From Bacteroidales bacterium (GTDB lineage: Bacteria; Bacteroidota; Bacteroidia; Bacteroidales; G3-4614): DNA of 64,000 bases. Both the position numbers and the translations under genes were made by a program. Position 1 is the stretch's first letter. Each line of letters starts with the position of its first letter. Location of the stretch: contig SUXK01000003.1 in assembly GCA_015061035.1 (NCBI GenBank), positions 218,700 to 282,699 on the forward strand, read 5' to 3'. The notes beneath the pieces are model-generated. The model made no database searches. It was not told the origin of the DNA and was given only the letters and a program-made list of their open reading frames with translations. This document shows positions 8,503-18,300 of this stretch, one piece after another.

Positions 8503-9378
8503 ATGGAAAACAGACGCATCCCCGAGTCGGAATTTATTATAAATGCCGATGGTACAGTATTTCATCTTCATCTTCTCCCAGAGCAGTTAGCAGATAAAAT
8601 AATTATGATGGGCGATCCTGCTCGAGTAGATATGGTAGCAGAGTTTTTTGATACAATTGAGTGTAATATCTCAAGCAGAGAGTTTCATACCATAACAGGC
8701 AGTTATAAGGGAAAGAGAATAACTGCAATGTCGCATGGTATAGGCGGAGACAATATAGATATTGTAATGAGTGAGTTGGATGCTTTGGTAAATGTTGATT
8801 TTGCTACACGTACTGTAAAGGAGGAGAAGAAGAGTCTTACCATTGTTCGTATAGGTACGTCAGGCGGATTACAACCCGATATTGAGTTAGGAACAAACCT
8901 AATCTCTGTCCGCTCTATGGGATTTGATGGAGTATTAAACTTTTATGCTGGTAGGGATAGTGTGTGCGACCTCGATTTTGAAGAAAAATTCTGTAAGGCT
9001 GTGGGGTGGAATCCTCAACACGCCACACCCTATATTGTTAGTGCCAACTCTGAACTTGTCTCTCGTCTAAACCAAGGCGATATGCAGGAGGGAGTAACCA
9101 TATCGGCAAATGGATTTTATGGTCCACAAGGCAGATATTTGCGTTTACCTCTTGCCGATGCTGAGTTAAACGCAAAGATTCAGAGTTTCCGTTATGGCAA
9201 TGAACGAATTACCAATTACGAAATGGAGGGTGCAGCACTTGCAGGATTAGCACTTTTGATGGGGCATAAAGCCGCAACAGTATGCAATATCATAGCAGGG
9301 CGAGCAACACACTCGGCAAACACCAACTACAAAAGCGGTATGCCTTCGCTAATTGAAAAGGTATTGGATAGAATCTAA
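8503..9378 (+). CDS. nucleoside phosphorylase (uridine phosphorylase-like)
   Basis: A 291-residue member of the PNP/UDP phosphorylase family, which splits nucleosides to free base and (deoxy)ribose-1-phosphate in the cytoplasm. Seen: the phosphate-binding MGDPARVDMVAEFF motif, IVRIGTSGGLQ, and NYEMEGAALAG with the family glutamate that contacts the ribose. The IIAGRATHSANTNYK tail resembles uridine phosphorylase-like proteins more than purine-specific trimers, but base preference is not certain. ATG 8503 is preferred to the TTG at 8494. A weak TACTTTAG box lies near 8470. It is a single-gene unit. Confidence 0.9.
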   Translation: MENRRIPESEFIINADGTVFHLHLLPEQLADKIIMMGDPARVDMVAEFFDTIECNISSREFHTITGSYKGKRITAMSHGIGGDNIDIVMSELDALVNVDFATRTVKEEKKSLTIVRIGTSGGLQPDIELGTNLISVRSMGFDGVLNFYAGRDSVCDLDFEEKFCKAVGWNPQHATPYIVSANSELVSRLNQGDMQEGVTISANGFYGPQGRYLRLPLADAELNAKIQSFRYGNERITNYEMEGAALAGLALLMGHKAATVCNIIAGRATHSANTNYKSGMPSLIEKVLDRI

Positions 9379-9431
9379 TACTCCCTGATACAGCACTACA
9401 AAGTATAAGCGAACAATAAATGCCATAAATA

Positions 9432-9454
9432 CTCTCCCCCTTGTCAGGGGAGAG
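9432..9454. repeat. CTCTCCCC/GGGGAGAG palindrome
   Basis: Perfect 8-bp inverted repeat with a 7-nt loop and no T-run, in the 138-nt gap between convergent genes. Its core resembles the palindromes inside the T9SS genes at 26638 and 28268 and those in the repeats flanking the DUF559 gene, so it may be a relic of the same kind of element. Confidence 0.5.
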
Positions 9455-9516
9455 ATACTCAAGAGTGTTATTATGTCGATAACTTAAATAATTGGCAAAA
9501 ATAGAGTTTCTATATT

Positions 9517-11385
9517 TTAACTCTCATCATCATCAACCAAAATTCTAACAGTCGATTTCTCTCCAATTGTTACACCTTTACCCGTTGCATTTGAGAGTTG
9601 TATAAAGAAATCTTTGTCGCCTTCATTATTTTGGTTGTTTATAATGTTTACTTTAAACTCCTGTTCGGTAACTCCTACTGGAAATATAAGAGTTGCAGTG
9701 CGGTCTTCATAAACCTTTCCCTGAACACCTGAACCTGGTAGCGTTGCAACATAAACCGAGCACTCTTGCTCCCCACCATTCAAAAGTTTAACTTTAACAG
9801 AAACTTCTCCATCGGTCTCTTTCACTGATATAAAGTCAGGTTCAATAATAAACTTGCCACTGCCATTATCTACCAATGAACTCTCCTCTCTTAAATCTTC
9901 GTGCGAAAGGAATACTCCAAACTCGTTTATTAGCGGAACAGCAAGAGAAGAGGTGATATTTAATCTTACAGCCTCTGCCTCAACCACACTACCCTGAACA
10001 ATTCGCTTATAACCTATGGTAGAGCCTTTGGCATACTCTTGCCAACCATCATTGGTTTTAACATCCACGCTCCACTCGGCAACACGTTGACCTAAAGGAA
10101 TATACTCCTGAAACTGCACAATATCAAATTTTACATACTCCCCAAAATCGAGAGTAATACTACCAGTGGTAGAACTGTCGTTCATTGTCCAATAGGTATC
10201 GTAATCATTATCAATACTCTTATTGGCTGCGTAGGTATTGCAGTTACCTCTCACTTCGGTAGCACTTGCGGTTGTATTTGAAGGAATAATATTATTATCA
10301 AAAGTGGTGTCGATATACTCCTTATATTTTTTCAGAATAGCAATGTACTCGTCAGTAATCCTTCCGTTTTTGTCTGGCGGAATATTTAATATAAGCGGAG
10401 TACCACGTCCAATAGATTTCATATAACGCTCCTTAAATAGGTCGGTAGCCGATTTCACACCTCCACCATCGCCATAAAACCACCCATTACGAATAGATAC
10501 ATCTGCCTCGAGCAGGAAGAAGAACTCCCCATTGGGGCGATTTTTACAATCATCAGTAGTAACACCACAAGTATCCATCTTGTGCCAGCAGGGGTCAGGA
10601 GCCTGTCCTTTTTCGTTCATAGCCCATGCTCCATCAACCTTACAGGTGTCGCCCATTGCACAACTTTTAAAGGCACGCAAGGCATCAATCCAAATATAGG
10701 CAGTAGGCTGATACTTTCGCATAACATCAACAAACCTGTTAAAATCATAAACAGGAGGATTATTAGAGCCAGTTGCTCCATCTAACCAAATTTCAACAAT
10801 CTCCCTGCGTCCAAGTTTCTCATTATATCTGCCATATTTACTTAAAACCTCGTTGAGTTGAGTAACATAAAAATCGTTGTATAACTCTGAAGTGTAGTTC
10901 CCACCCACGTGTTCTTCGTAGGCATCCCAAGGCGAAAGATAAACACCCATATCAATACCATATTTTGTACACGATTCAGATAGTTGCTCAAACAAATCCC
11001 CATTGCCATTAAGGTATGGCGATTGAGCAATAGTGTGCGGATTAACTTTGTTTGCTTTCGATGGCCATAAACAGAAACCATCGTGATGCTTACCCGTAAA
11101 AACAATACGGTCAAAACCACACTCCTTTAATACTCTTGCCCATTGGTCGGTATCAACAGTATCTGAAGGGTTAAACGATGTAACCTTCTCATGTCCATCG
11201 CCCCACTCCTTGTTAGTATAAGTATTCATACCATAGTGGATAAATGCCGCATGGGGGTTGTGCATATATGATAACTGTCTTTCGTTTGGGACAGGGTATA
11301 AGGGAGCAGGAGGTTGCACAGAACTTTTACACGATGACACTATAATTGCAGATACAATTGCTAAAAATGATATAAAAGATTTCAT
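9517..11385 (-). CDS. alpha-L-fucosidase (GH29) lipoprotein with discoidin and Calx-beta domains
   Basis: Glycoside hydrolase family 29 enzyme, which removes alpha-L-fucose from glycans by a retaining mechanism. It has 622 residues. The lipobox VSSC (Cys19) predicts outer-membrane or periplasmic anchoring. The catalytic domain spans about 30-345: FTGKHHDGFCLW is the fucose-binding loop and Asp202 in EIWLDGATG is the expected nucleophile. A discoidin/F5-8 type C-like module (about 355-490) and a Calx-beta module (about 505-620, ending LVDDDES) follow and probably aid glycan binding. It is alone on its strand. With the GH84 enzyme and nagA it suggests foraging on fucosylated, GlcNAc-rich host glycans. 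Confidence 0.93.
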   Translation of the reverse strand: MKSFISFLAIVSAIIVSSCKSSVQPPAPLYPVPNERQLSYMHNPHAAFIHYGMNTYTNKEWGDGHEKVTSFNPSDTVDTDQWARVLKECGFDRIVFTGKHHDGFCLWPSKANKVNPHTIAQSPYLNGNGDLFEQLSESCTKYGIDMGVYLSPWDAYEEHVGGNYTSELYNDFYVTQLNEVLSKYGRYNEKLGRREIVEIWLDGATGSNNPPVYDFNRFVDVMRKYQPTAYIWIDALRAFKSCAMGDTCKVDGAWAMNEKGQAPDPCWHKMDTCGVTTDDCKNRPNGEFFFLLEADVSIRNGWFYGDGGGVKSATDLFKERYMKSIGRGTPLILNIPPDKNGRITDEYIAILKKYKEYIDTTFDNNIIPSNTTASATEVRGNCNTYAANKSIDNDYDTYWTMNDSSTTGSITLDFGEYVKFDIVQFQEYIPLGQRVAEWSVDVKTNDGWQEYAKGSTIGYKRIVQGSVVEAEAVRLNITSSLAVPLINEFGVFLSHEDLREESSLVDNGSGKFIIEPDFISVKETDGEVSVKVKLLNGGEQECSVYVATLPGSGVQGKVYEDRTATLIFPVGVTEQEFKVNIINNQNNEGDKDFFIQLSNATGKGVTIGEKSTVRILVDDDES

Positions 11386-11459
11386 AATCTTGTTTTTTAA
11401 TATAACTCACAATATTGCGAAGATAAATAATTTTTTTTGAATAATAACGATGATGTAAT

Positions 11460-11467
11460 TATCTTTG
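11460..11467 (+). promoter_or_regulatory. -7 box upstream of small membrane protein gene
   Basis: TATCTTTG, an exact consensus match, 25 nt before ATG 11492. It overlaps the in-frame TTG at 11465. Confidence 0.6.
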
Positions 11468-11491
11468 CATATTTTCAGAGGTAAAGCAATA

Positions 11492-11785
11492 ATGATTAAA
11501 CGCATAAAGGAGAACATAAAAAAACTATTTTCAAGAGTAGTTGCCTACTTAAAAAGATTATCACCCAAAACAGGAATGATAATCTTATCATTGTGCATAC
11601 CTTTCTACATAATTTCGTTTGCTCAAATGGCACTTCCCATAAGTGCTGCTACCAAAGGAGTGCTATGGTTTATCTTCTTTGGATTGGCAAAAACAACACA
11701 ATATACAGGACTTACCATTCTTGGGGTATCAGGCATAAAAAATCTGAAGAATTATATCAGAGAACGAAAGAATTGTAAAAAATAG
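11492..11785 (+). CDS. small two-helix membrane protein
   Basis: A 97-residue protein: a basic amphipathic N-terminus (IKRIKENIKKLF), then two hydrophobic segments (about 36-52 and 60-82) and a basic tail. The spacing somewhat resembles 'transporter suffix domain' small proteins, but this is a weak resemblance. The start is the ATG at 11492 because the upstream TTG falls in the promoter. It lies 112 nt before the XRE-cupin gene, which has its own promoter. Function unknown. Confidence 0.65.
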   Translation: MIKRIKENIKKLFSRVVAYLKRLSPKTGMIILSLCIPFYIISFAQMALPISAATKGVLWFIFFGLAKTTQYTGLTILGVSGIKNLKNYIRERKNCKK

Positions 11786-11861
11786 AAAAATAAATTCTAA
11801 ATAATTAACAAAATTAAAATCTATGTAAAGAATAAAATGTAGCATTTTCGCTTATTTTTTA

Positions 11862-11869
11862 TAAATTTG
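11862..11869 (+). promoter_or_regulatory. -7 box of the XRE-cupin operon
   Basis: TAAATTTG fits TAnnTTTG and lies 28 nt before the regulator's ATG. It probably drives the regulator, acyl-CoA synthetase and proB together. Confidence 0.6.
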
Positions 11870-11897
11870 CGACTCTAAAACATAACAGTTTTATATT

Positions 11898-12452
11898 ATG
11901 AACGATCAATTAATACAAATAACCACAAGGTTAAAAGGTTTACGCGATGCCTTGGATATTACTCCAGCAGAAATGGCACAGATGAGTGGTATTGAAGAGA
12001 GTGAATATATTAACTACGAATCGGGTAGAGTAGATATTCCCGTAAGTGTATTACATAAAATCAGTCAAAGTTGTGGAGTTGATTTATCAGTTCTTATGTT
12101 TGGTGATGAGCCTCACATGAGCAGTTATTTTTTAACACGCAAAGGACAGGGAGCAGCAGTAGAGCGTACAAAAGCATATAAATATCAATCGTTGGGAGCA
12201 GGTTTCCGTAATCGTAAAGCCGATCCCTTTATTGTAACCGTTGAACCCAAAAGTGATGATACACCTATACATGAGAACACTCACTCAGGTCAAGAGTTCA
12301 ATATGGTAATTGAAGGTCGTTTAATGCTAAAGATAGCAGGTAAAGAGATAATTCTAAACGAGGGAGATAGCATATATTTTGATGCACAACGTCCACACGG
12401 AATGAAAGCATTGGACGGCAAACCTGTAAAATTTCTTGCAATAATAATGTAA
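11898..12452 (+). CDS. XRE-family regulator with C-terminal cupin
   Basis: A 184-residue transcription factor. Residues about 8-65 form an XRE-type helix-turn-helix (LRDALDITPAEMAQMSGI ... YINYESGR). Residues about 105-184 form a cupin barrel (HENTHSGQEFNMVIEGRLML ... LNEGDSIYFDAQRPHG), the usual small-ligand sensor of this architecture. It is followed after 24 nt by an acyl-CoA synthetase, so it most likely senses a carboxylate, CoA thioester or related metabolite and controls this operon; that link is inferred from position. Confidence 0.9.
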   Translation: MNDQLIQITTRLKGLRDALDITPAEMAQMSGIEESEYINYESGRVDIPVSVLHKISQSCGVDLSVLMFGDEPHMSSYFLTRKGQGAAVERTKAYKYQSLGAGFRNRKADPFIVTVEPKSDDTPIHENTHSGQEFNMVIEGRLMLKIAGKEIILNEGDSIYFDAQRPHGMKALDGKPVKFLAIIM

Positions 12453-12476
12453 AAAAGGGAGCATCCCACTTGAAAT

Positions 12477-14123
12477 ATGTTAGAAAGATTTTTAAAACAG
12501 ACATCGTTCTCTTCACAAGAGGACTTTATGAAAAATTACAAAGTTAATGTCCCTGAGAACTTTAACTTTGGATACGATATAGTAGATGCGTGGGCAGAGA
12601 AAGAGCCTGACAAAATAGCAATGACATGGGTAAGCAGCGAAGGCGAACATATTGATTTTACCTTTGCAGATATGAAACGTGAGAGCGACAAAACAGCATC
12701 ATATTTCAGTTCCTTAGGCATAGGTCATGGAGATATGGTAATGCTTATCTTAAAACGTAGATATGAGTTTTGGTTCTCAATAGTAGCACTTCACAAACTT
12801 GGAGCAGTAGTAATACCTGCAACACACCTATTAACCGAAAAAGATATAATATATCGTTGTAATGCTGCCGATATAAAAGCAATAGTAGCAGTGGGCGATG
12901 ATATAGTAATCAACCATATAAACAACTCTATCGAGAAATCTCCATCGTTAGAGAAATGTATCTCAATAGGGCCAAAAATCCCCGAAGGCTGGGAAGATTT
13001 CCACAAAGGAATTGAGGAGGCTGCACCATTTGTAAAACCTCAAAACCCCAATAAAAACGATGATATATCATTAATGTACTTTACCTCTGGAACAACAGGT
13101 AACCCAAAAATGGTTATCCACGACTTCACCTATCCATTGGCACACATAATAACAGGCTCATATTGGCACAACCTTAAAGAGGATAGCCTACACCTGACAC
13201 TTGCCGATACAGGCTGGGGAAAAGCCGTGTGGGGAAAACTATACGGACAATGGATTGCAGGAGCAACCGTATTTACATACGACTTTGAGAAGTTCGAAGG
13301 AGATGATGTGCTTAAGATGATAAGCAAATACAAAATCACCTCGTTCTGTGCCCCACCAACAGTATTCCGTTTCTTCATCAAAGAGGATCTTACAAAATAT
13401 GATATTTCATCATTGAAATATTGCACAATAGCAGGAGAGGCATTAAATCCCAAAGTTTATGATGAGTTTTACCGTTTAACAGGTATAAAACTTATGGAGG
13501 GATTTGGACAAACCGAAACAACCCTAACCGTTGCAACTTACCCTTGGATAACTCCAAAACCGGGTTCAATGGGAGTACGCAACCCACAATACGACATTGA
13601 CCTATTAACTTCTGACGGACGCTGGGCAGAGGACGGAGAGCAAGGACAACTTGTAATTCGTACCGACAAAGGCAAACCCCTTGGATTGTTTATGGGCTAC
13701 TATCGTAACCCCGAACTAACTGAAGAGGCTCACCACGATGGAATATACTATACAGGTGACGTTGCATGGCGTGATGAAGACGGATACTTCTGGTTTGTAG
13801 GACGTGCCGATGATGTAATCAAATCATCAGGTTACCGCATTGGACCCTTTGAGGTAGAGAGTGCCTTGATGACACACCCTGCTGTTGTAGAGTGTGCCAT
13901 AACAGGAGTACCCGATGAAGTTCGAGGACAAGTGGTTAAGGCAACAATAGTTCTATCAAAAGAGTACAAGAGCAAGGCAGGAGCAGAACTCGTAAAAGAG
14001 ATTCAAGACCACGTAAAACGAACCACAGCACCCTACAAATATCCTCGTGTGGTAGAGTTTGTAGAAGAGTTGCCCAAAACAATAAGCGGTAAGATTAAAC
14101 GCTACGAAATTCGTAAGAAATAG
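12477..14123 (+). CDS. AMP-forming acyl-CoA synthetase
   Basis: A 548-residue ANL-superfamily adenylate-forming enzyme that activates a carboxylate with ATP and transfers it to CoA. Seen: the P-loop-like YFTSGTTGNPKMV, the GFGQTETT adenine-binding motif, YYTGDVAWRDEDGYFWFVGR hinge region and C-terminal KTISGKIKRYEIR with the catalytic lysine. Database entries often call such proteins acetyl-CoA synthetase, but this one is shorter than canonical Acs (about 650 residues) and may prefer medium-chain, branched or aromatic acids. ATG 12477 lies 24 nt after the regulator stop; proB starts 15 nt after its end. Confidence 0.88.
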   Translation: MLERFLKQTSFSSQEDFMKNYKVNVPENFNFGYDIVDAWAEKEPDKIAMTWVSSEGEHIDFTFADMKRESDKTASYFSSLGIGHGDMVMLILKRRYEFWFSIVALHKLGAVVIPATHLLTEKDIIYRCNAADIKAIVAVGDDIVINHINNSIEKSPSLEKCISIGPKIPEGWEDFHKGIEEAAPFVKPQNPNKNDDISLMYFTSGTTGNPKMVIHDFTYPLAHIITGSYWHNLKEDSLHLTLADTGWGKAVWGKLYGQWIAGATVFTYDFEKFEGDDVLKMISKYKITSFCAPPTVFRFFIKEDLTKYDISSLKYCTIAGEALNPKVYDEFYRLTGIKLMEGFGQTETTLTVATYPWITPKPGSMGVRNPQYDIDLLTSDGRWAEDGEQGQLVIRTDKGKPLGLFMGYYRNPELTEEAHHDGIYYTGDVAWRDEDGYFWFVGRADDVIKSSGYRIGPFEVESALMTHPAVVECAITGVPDEVRGQVVKATIVLSKEYKSKAGAELVKEIQDHVKRTTAPYKYPRVVEFVEELPKTISGKIKRYEIRKK

Positions 14124-14138
14124 ATATAACATTGTGCG

Positions 14139-15221
14139 ATGTACCGATTTAAACGCATAGCAATAAAAATTGGCAGTAATGTGCTTACAGGCAAAGATGG
14201 TATGCTTGACAAAGAGCGTATGGCTTCGCTTGTGGCACAAATTGCGCAACTACACCACAATGGTGTTGAGGTAATACTTGTGTCATCGGGAGCAGTTGCT
14301 TCGGGACGAGGCGAGTTGCACCTCGACAAAAAAATTGATGCAGTAAAGTCGCGTCAGTTATTCTCGGCAGTGGGGCAAGTAAAACTCCTGAACAACTACT
14401 ACGAGTTGTTCAGCAAACATGGAATAAGTTGCGGACAGGTACTTACAATGAAGGAGTGTTTCTCAACACGCCGTCTATATCTAAACCAGAAGCAGTGTAT
14501 CGAGGTGATGCTTGAGAACAAGGTAATACCCATTGTAAACGAAAACGACACCGTTGCAGTAACCGAGTTGATGTTTACCGATAACGACGAACTCTCGGGA
14601 CTCATAGCCACAATGATGGATATGGAGGCACTCATAATATTGAGTAACATTGATGGCATATACAATGGAAACCCTGCCGATGAAGGTACTACCGTAATAA
14701 GAGAGATAACTGCTGCCGACAAAGACCTCTCAAAATTTATTCAAACAAAAAAATCATCGTTTGGGCGAGGAGGAATGATAACCAAAACCAACATTGCACG
14801 AAAGGTTGCAAAAGAGGGAATAACCGTTATTATTGCAAACGGTACACGTGAAAATATTTTGCCTGACCTTTTAAAACCCCAAAGTGATGTTATACACACA
14901 ACTTTTACCCCTTCAACAAAAGAGATCTCGAGTGTAAAAAAATGGATAGCCCACTCTGACGGTTATGCAAAAGGATCGTTGGTGATAAATGAAAAAGCAA
15001 AGGCAAAACTTTTATCAGAGGAGGCTGTGAGCCTATTGCCAATTGGAGTAGTATCGGTAGAGGGAGAGTTTGAAAAAGATGATATAGTAAAAATAGTAAC
15101 AACAGAGGGAGAGTCAATAGGAGTGGGGAAAGTATCGTGCGACAGCACAAAGGCCCGCACATTGGCAGGAAACAAAGGCGGACGTGCATTGATTCATTAC
15201 GACTATCTCTATTTGGAATAG
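14139..15221 (+). CDS. proB: glutamate 5-kinase
   Basis: First enzyme of proline synthesis: phosphorylates L-glutamate to gamma-glutamyl phosphate. It has 360 residues, close to E. coli ProB. The N-terminal amino-acid-kinase domain shows IAIKIGSNVLTG, VSSGAVASG, NENDTVAV and the GGMITKTNIA lysine region. A C-terminal PUA domain covers about 280-355 (KGSLVINEKAKAKL ... GVGKVSCDS). It sits last in the operon with the XRE-cupin regulator and acyl-CoA synthetase; proC is far away at 55.9 kb and proA is not in this window. Confidence 0.95.
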   Translation: MYRFKRIAIKIGSNVLTGKDGMLDKERMASLVAQIAQLHHNGVEVILVSSGAVASGRGELHLDKKIDAVKSRQLFSAVGQVKLLNNYYELFSKHGISCGQVLTMKECFSTRRLYLNQKQCIEVMLENKVIPIVNENDTVAVTELMFTDNDELSGLIATMMDMEALIILSNIDGIYNGNPADEGTTVIREITAADKDLSKFIQTKKSSFGRGGMITKTNIARKVAKEGITVIIANGTRENILPDLLKPQSDVIHTTFTPSTKEISSVKKWIAHSDGYAKGSLVINEKAKAKLLSEEAVSLLPIGVVSVEGEFEKDDIVKIVTTEGESIGVGKVSCDSTKARTLAGNKGGRALIHYDYLYLE

Positions 15222-15228
15222 TTTGTTA

Positions 15229-15280
15229 CTAACAACTAAAAACTATCCGTAGGGCGATTGAGGTTACGAAACCGACAACT
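15229..15280 (+). repeat. intergenic repeat, family R2, copy 3
   Basis: ACTAACAACTAAAAACTA ... ACCGACAACT, almost identical to 5509-5557. It lies 8 nt after the proB stop. Confidence 0.6.
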
Positions 15281-15324
15281 GATAATAAACATACAAAAAA
15301 CAGTATAATATTTAAAATATTTTT

Positions 15325-15332
15325 TACCTTTG
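15325..15332 (+). promoter_or_regulatory. -7 box of the GH84 gene
   Basis: TACCTTTG, 58 nt before ATG 15390. It overlaps the in-frame TTG at 15330, ruling that out as a start. Confidence 0.6.
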
Positions 15333-15389
15333 CGAAAGCAGAGGTATTTTTTTATCTCCCAAACAGTTAAAAACAAAAACACTTACAAT

Positions 15390-18300
15390 ATGAAAAAATT
15401 AATTACACTACTGTTTTTAGTATTTATAGTTACAAACACATTTGCGAATTATACAATCTATCCCAAACCCCAAAAAATTACAATGGGCAGTGGAGAGGTA
15501 ACACTTACAAACCGAGTAAATGTAGTTCTTGAAGAGGGAGTGCCTGAGAATGTAAAAACATATATATCTGAGGCTTTAAAAGCAAAAGGTATATCTCCTG
15601 CTTTTACACGCCCCTTGTCAACAAATAAATATCTTTATGTGGGAGTTAATGGTTCGGGAAAAGAGGCCGATGCCTATGCAACACAATGTGGTCTATCGCG
15701 TAGTGTGTTTTCAGCGGCATCAAACAAGTATGATCCATATCTATTGCATGTAACAAATGATGGAAATATTGTTATTCTTGGTGATGCAAATAATTCGGTA
15801 TTCTATGGAATATCAACACTGCGTCAAATGCTTGATAGTGACAAAACTCTAAACCCTGTTACAATAGAAGATTACGCATATACTCAATATCGTGGTTTGG
15901 TAGAAGGATTTTACGGAATGCCATTTACTGTTGATCAAATATTGTCGATGTTAGAATTCTTTAAGTTGTATAAACTCAATACATTCATCTACGGACCTAA
16001 AGCCGATCCATATCACGCAGGCTCTTGGTATGAAGATTATCCAACCACTCTTACTGACGAAGAACGAAAAAAAGGACTCCTTACACAACAAGACTTTGTT
16101 ACAATTACAACCAAAGCAAAAGAGTGTAATGTGGATTTTGTATGGGCTATTCACCCCGGATTACATGGAGGAATGGGATTTAATTCTCCGTCAGAGATGA
16201 ATCCAGGAATAGAGAAGATAATGGATAAATTTGATCGCATGTACCAACTTGGAGTAAGAGGATTTGGTGTCTTCATTGATGATATGACCTTTGTACCAAG
16301 TTCCGAAATGACAGCATATCTTCCTGCACAAGTACAAGCAAAACTTAAAGCAAAATACAATACAGCCACAGCAACACCTGAGCAAAAAGTTTCGCCCTTG
16401 TTTTTTGTCCCCACAGCGTACTCAATAGCCCATACCGTAGGCTCATTAATAGACCTCTATGATGTAGATCCAGATATAGTAGTAGCATTTACCGGAAGCG
16501 ATGTGTGGTCGAACATTACCGACTCAAATTGCAAAACTATGAAGCAGGTTATCAATCGTAATCCACTATTCTGGTGGAATAACAACTGTAATGATAATTA
16601 TGATGATAGAATATATATGAATCATATGAATTATAGATATACCGCTCAAAATGCACCAATGACAGCCTTAGGAGGAGTAGTATTCAATACCATGCAAGAG
16701 GCATCGGCATCAAAAGTATTTTTATTTGGTGGAGCAGACTACTGCTGGAACACTGCATCATTTAACTCTCAACAGAATTGGGAAGACTGTTTTGCGTATC
16801 TATTCCCCGATAAACCCGATTTGGCATCAGCCTTTAAAACATTCTGCGTGAATACTGATGCAACACAAGAGCCGGCCGAAATGGTAAATCTTTATAACTC
16901 ATTCAAAGATTCATATAGTAATAATAATTTACCATCATCAACAACCCAGTTGATAACAAAAACAAAAGAGATTTATGACGCTTGCAAAGCGTTGGAAGCA
17001 ATGGAAACAAGCGATGTAAAAGATGAGACTCTTATGTTTGAAGACATAAAATATTGGAGTAGAAAACTCGCATCAATGTCAAATATCATAAATGGAGCAT
17101 TAACATGGATGAAATCTCCCGGAGCATTAAGTCGTTGGACAGATTATGCAAACATAGCGGGAGAGTATTCAAAATTACATAAAGACTCAGCATTCATTGC
17201 ATACACAGTAGAGGGAACAGGCTCCGAGGCATCAGCCCGATACTTTGAAGTGCATCCAGCACAACAAAATATGGAACCTTTTGTAGATTTTATCATGACA
17301 AAATATCCCGATTATGCACCAACATTGCCTGAGCGTTCACGTATTCCAGAGATAATCCATAATCTAACATATTTACCCTATAATGTCAGTTTGTCAACAA
17401 CAACAGAGGCAATAACATTACAAAATTTAAGTAACGTAAGTTTAGCAACTGGCGAATATGTTGGAATAAATATGAACAAAAAGAACGAGGTAACAGTGTC
17501 GGTATCCTCAAACACACTCCCAAGCGAGTTCTATTACGAGTATTCGGTAAACGGAAAAGAGTGGTATGAATTTACCCCTAACGGAACAACACCAATAGAG
17601 TTGGCGTACATTAGAATACGCAATGTAAGCCGAGATGTAACAAAACCTATAGGCGTAAGTTCTATAACAATCAATATCCCCAAATCAGGAGTATTAACAC
17701 CAATTGGAGCAGAAACAAATATTCCACAATATGATAACAATGAAGTAGCAAATGTTGTAAATTATAGTAATGATAGTTTCTTCTGGAGTAACCGTGCACA
17801 ACAAGCAGGAGATTATATAAGAGTAGATTTAGGAGCATCAAAAGGAATATATAAAATAGAAGTTACGTTCGATAGCAACGACCAACCGTCAGGCGATTGC
17901 GTGTTGCAAATCTCTAACGATGGAGGACAATGGGTAAACTTGCAGACCTTCACATCTGCCGATATAGTAGATAAAACATTCTCTATAACAGGAAGCAATG
18001 TTGCACGATTTGTACAATTTAAATTAAACAGTGCAACCGGAAACAATTGGCTTAAAGTAGTAAAAATAAAGGTGTATGAAGGAAAAGAGATAGCCGTTGC
18101 AAAGGATAACAACAACGCCTATACAACAGCCCTTGACGACCGCTCTCTTGCAACATCATACCAAGCAATGGAGGAGGGATGGTTAGAGTATGAGTTTACT
18201 GAAAATCTTGATTTTGAGACAATAGAGATATATCACAACTCAAAATATGAGAGTAGCGAAGAGGAGTTACCCTCAATATCAATAAAAGCCAACGGTGAGT

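Noticed and set aside
6260-15392. In-frame TTG starts at 6260, 8494, 11465 and 15330 that would lengthen genes
   Set aside because: At 6260, 11465 and 15330 the TTG is part of a TAnnTTTG -7 box; at 8494 an ATG lies three codons downstream. The downstream ATGs give normal N-termini.
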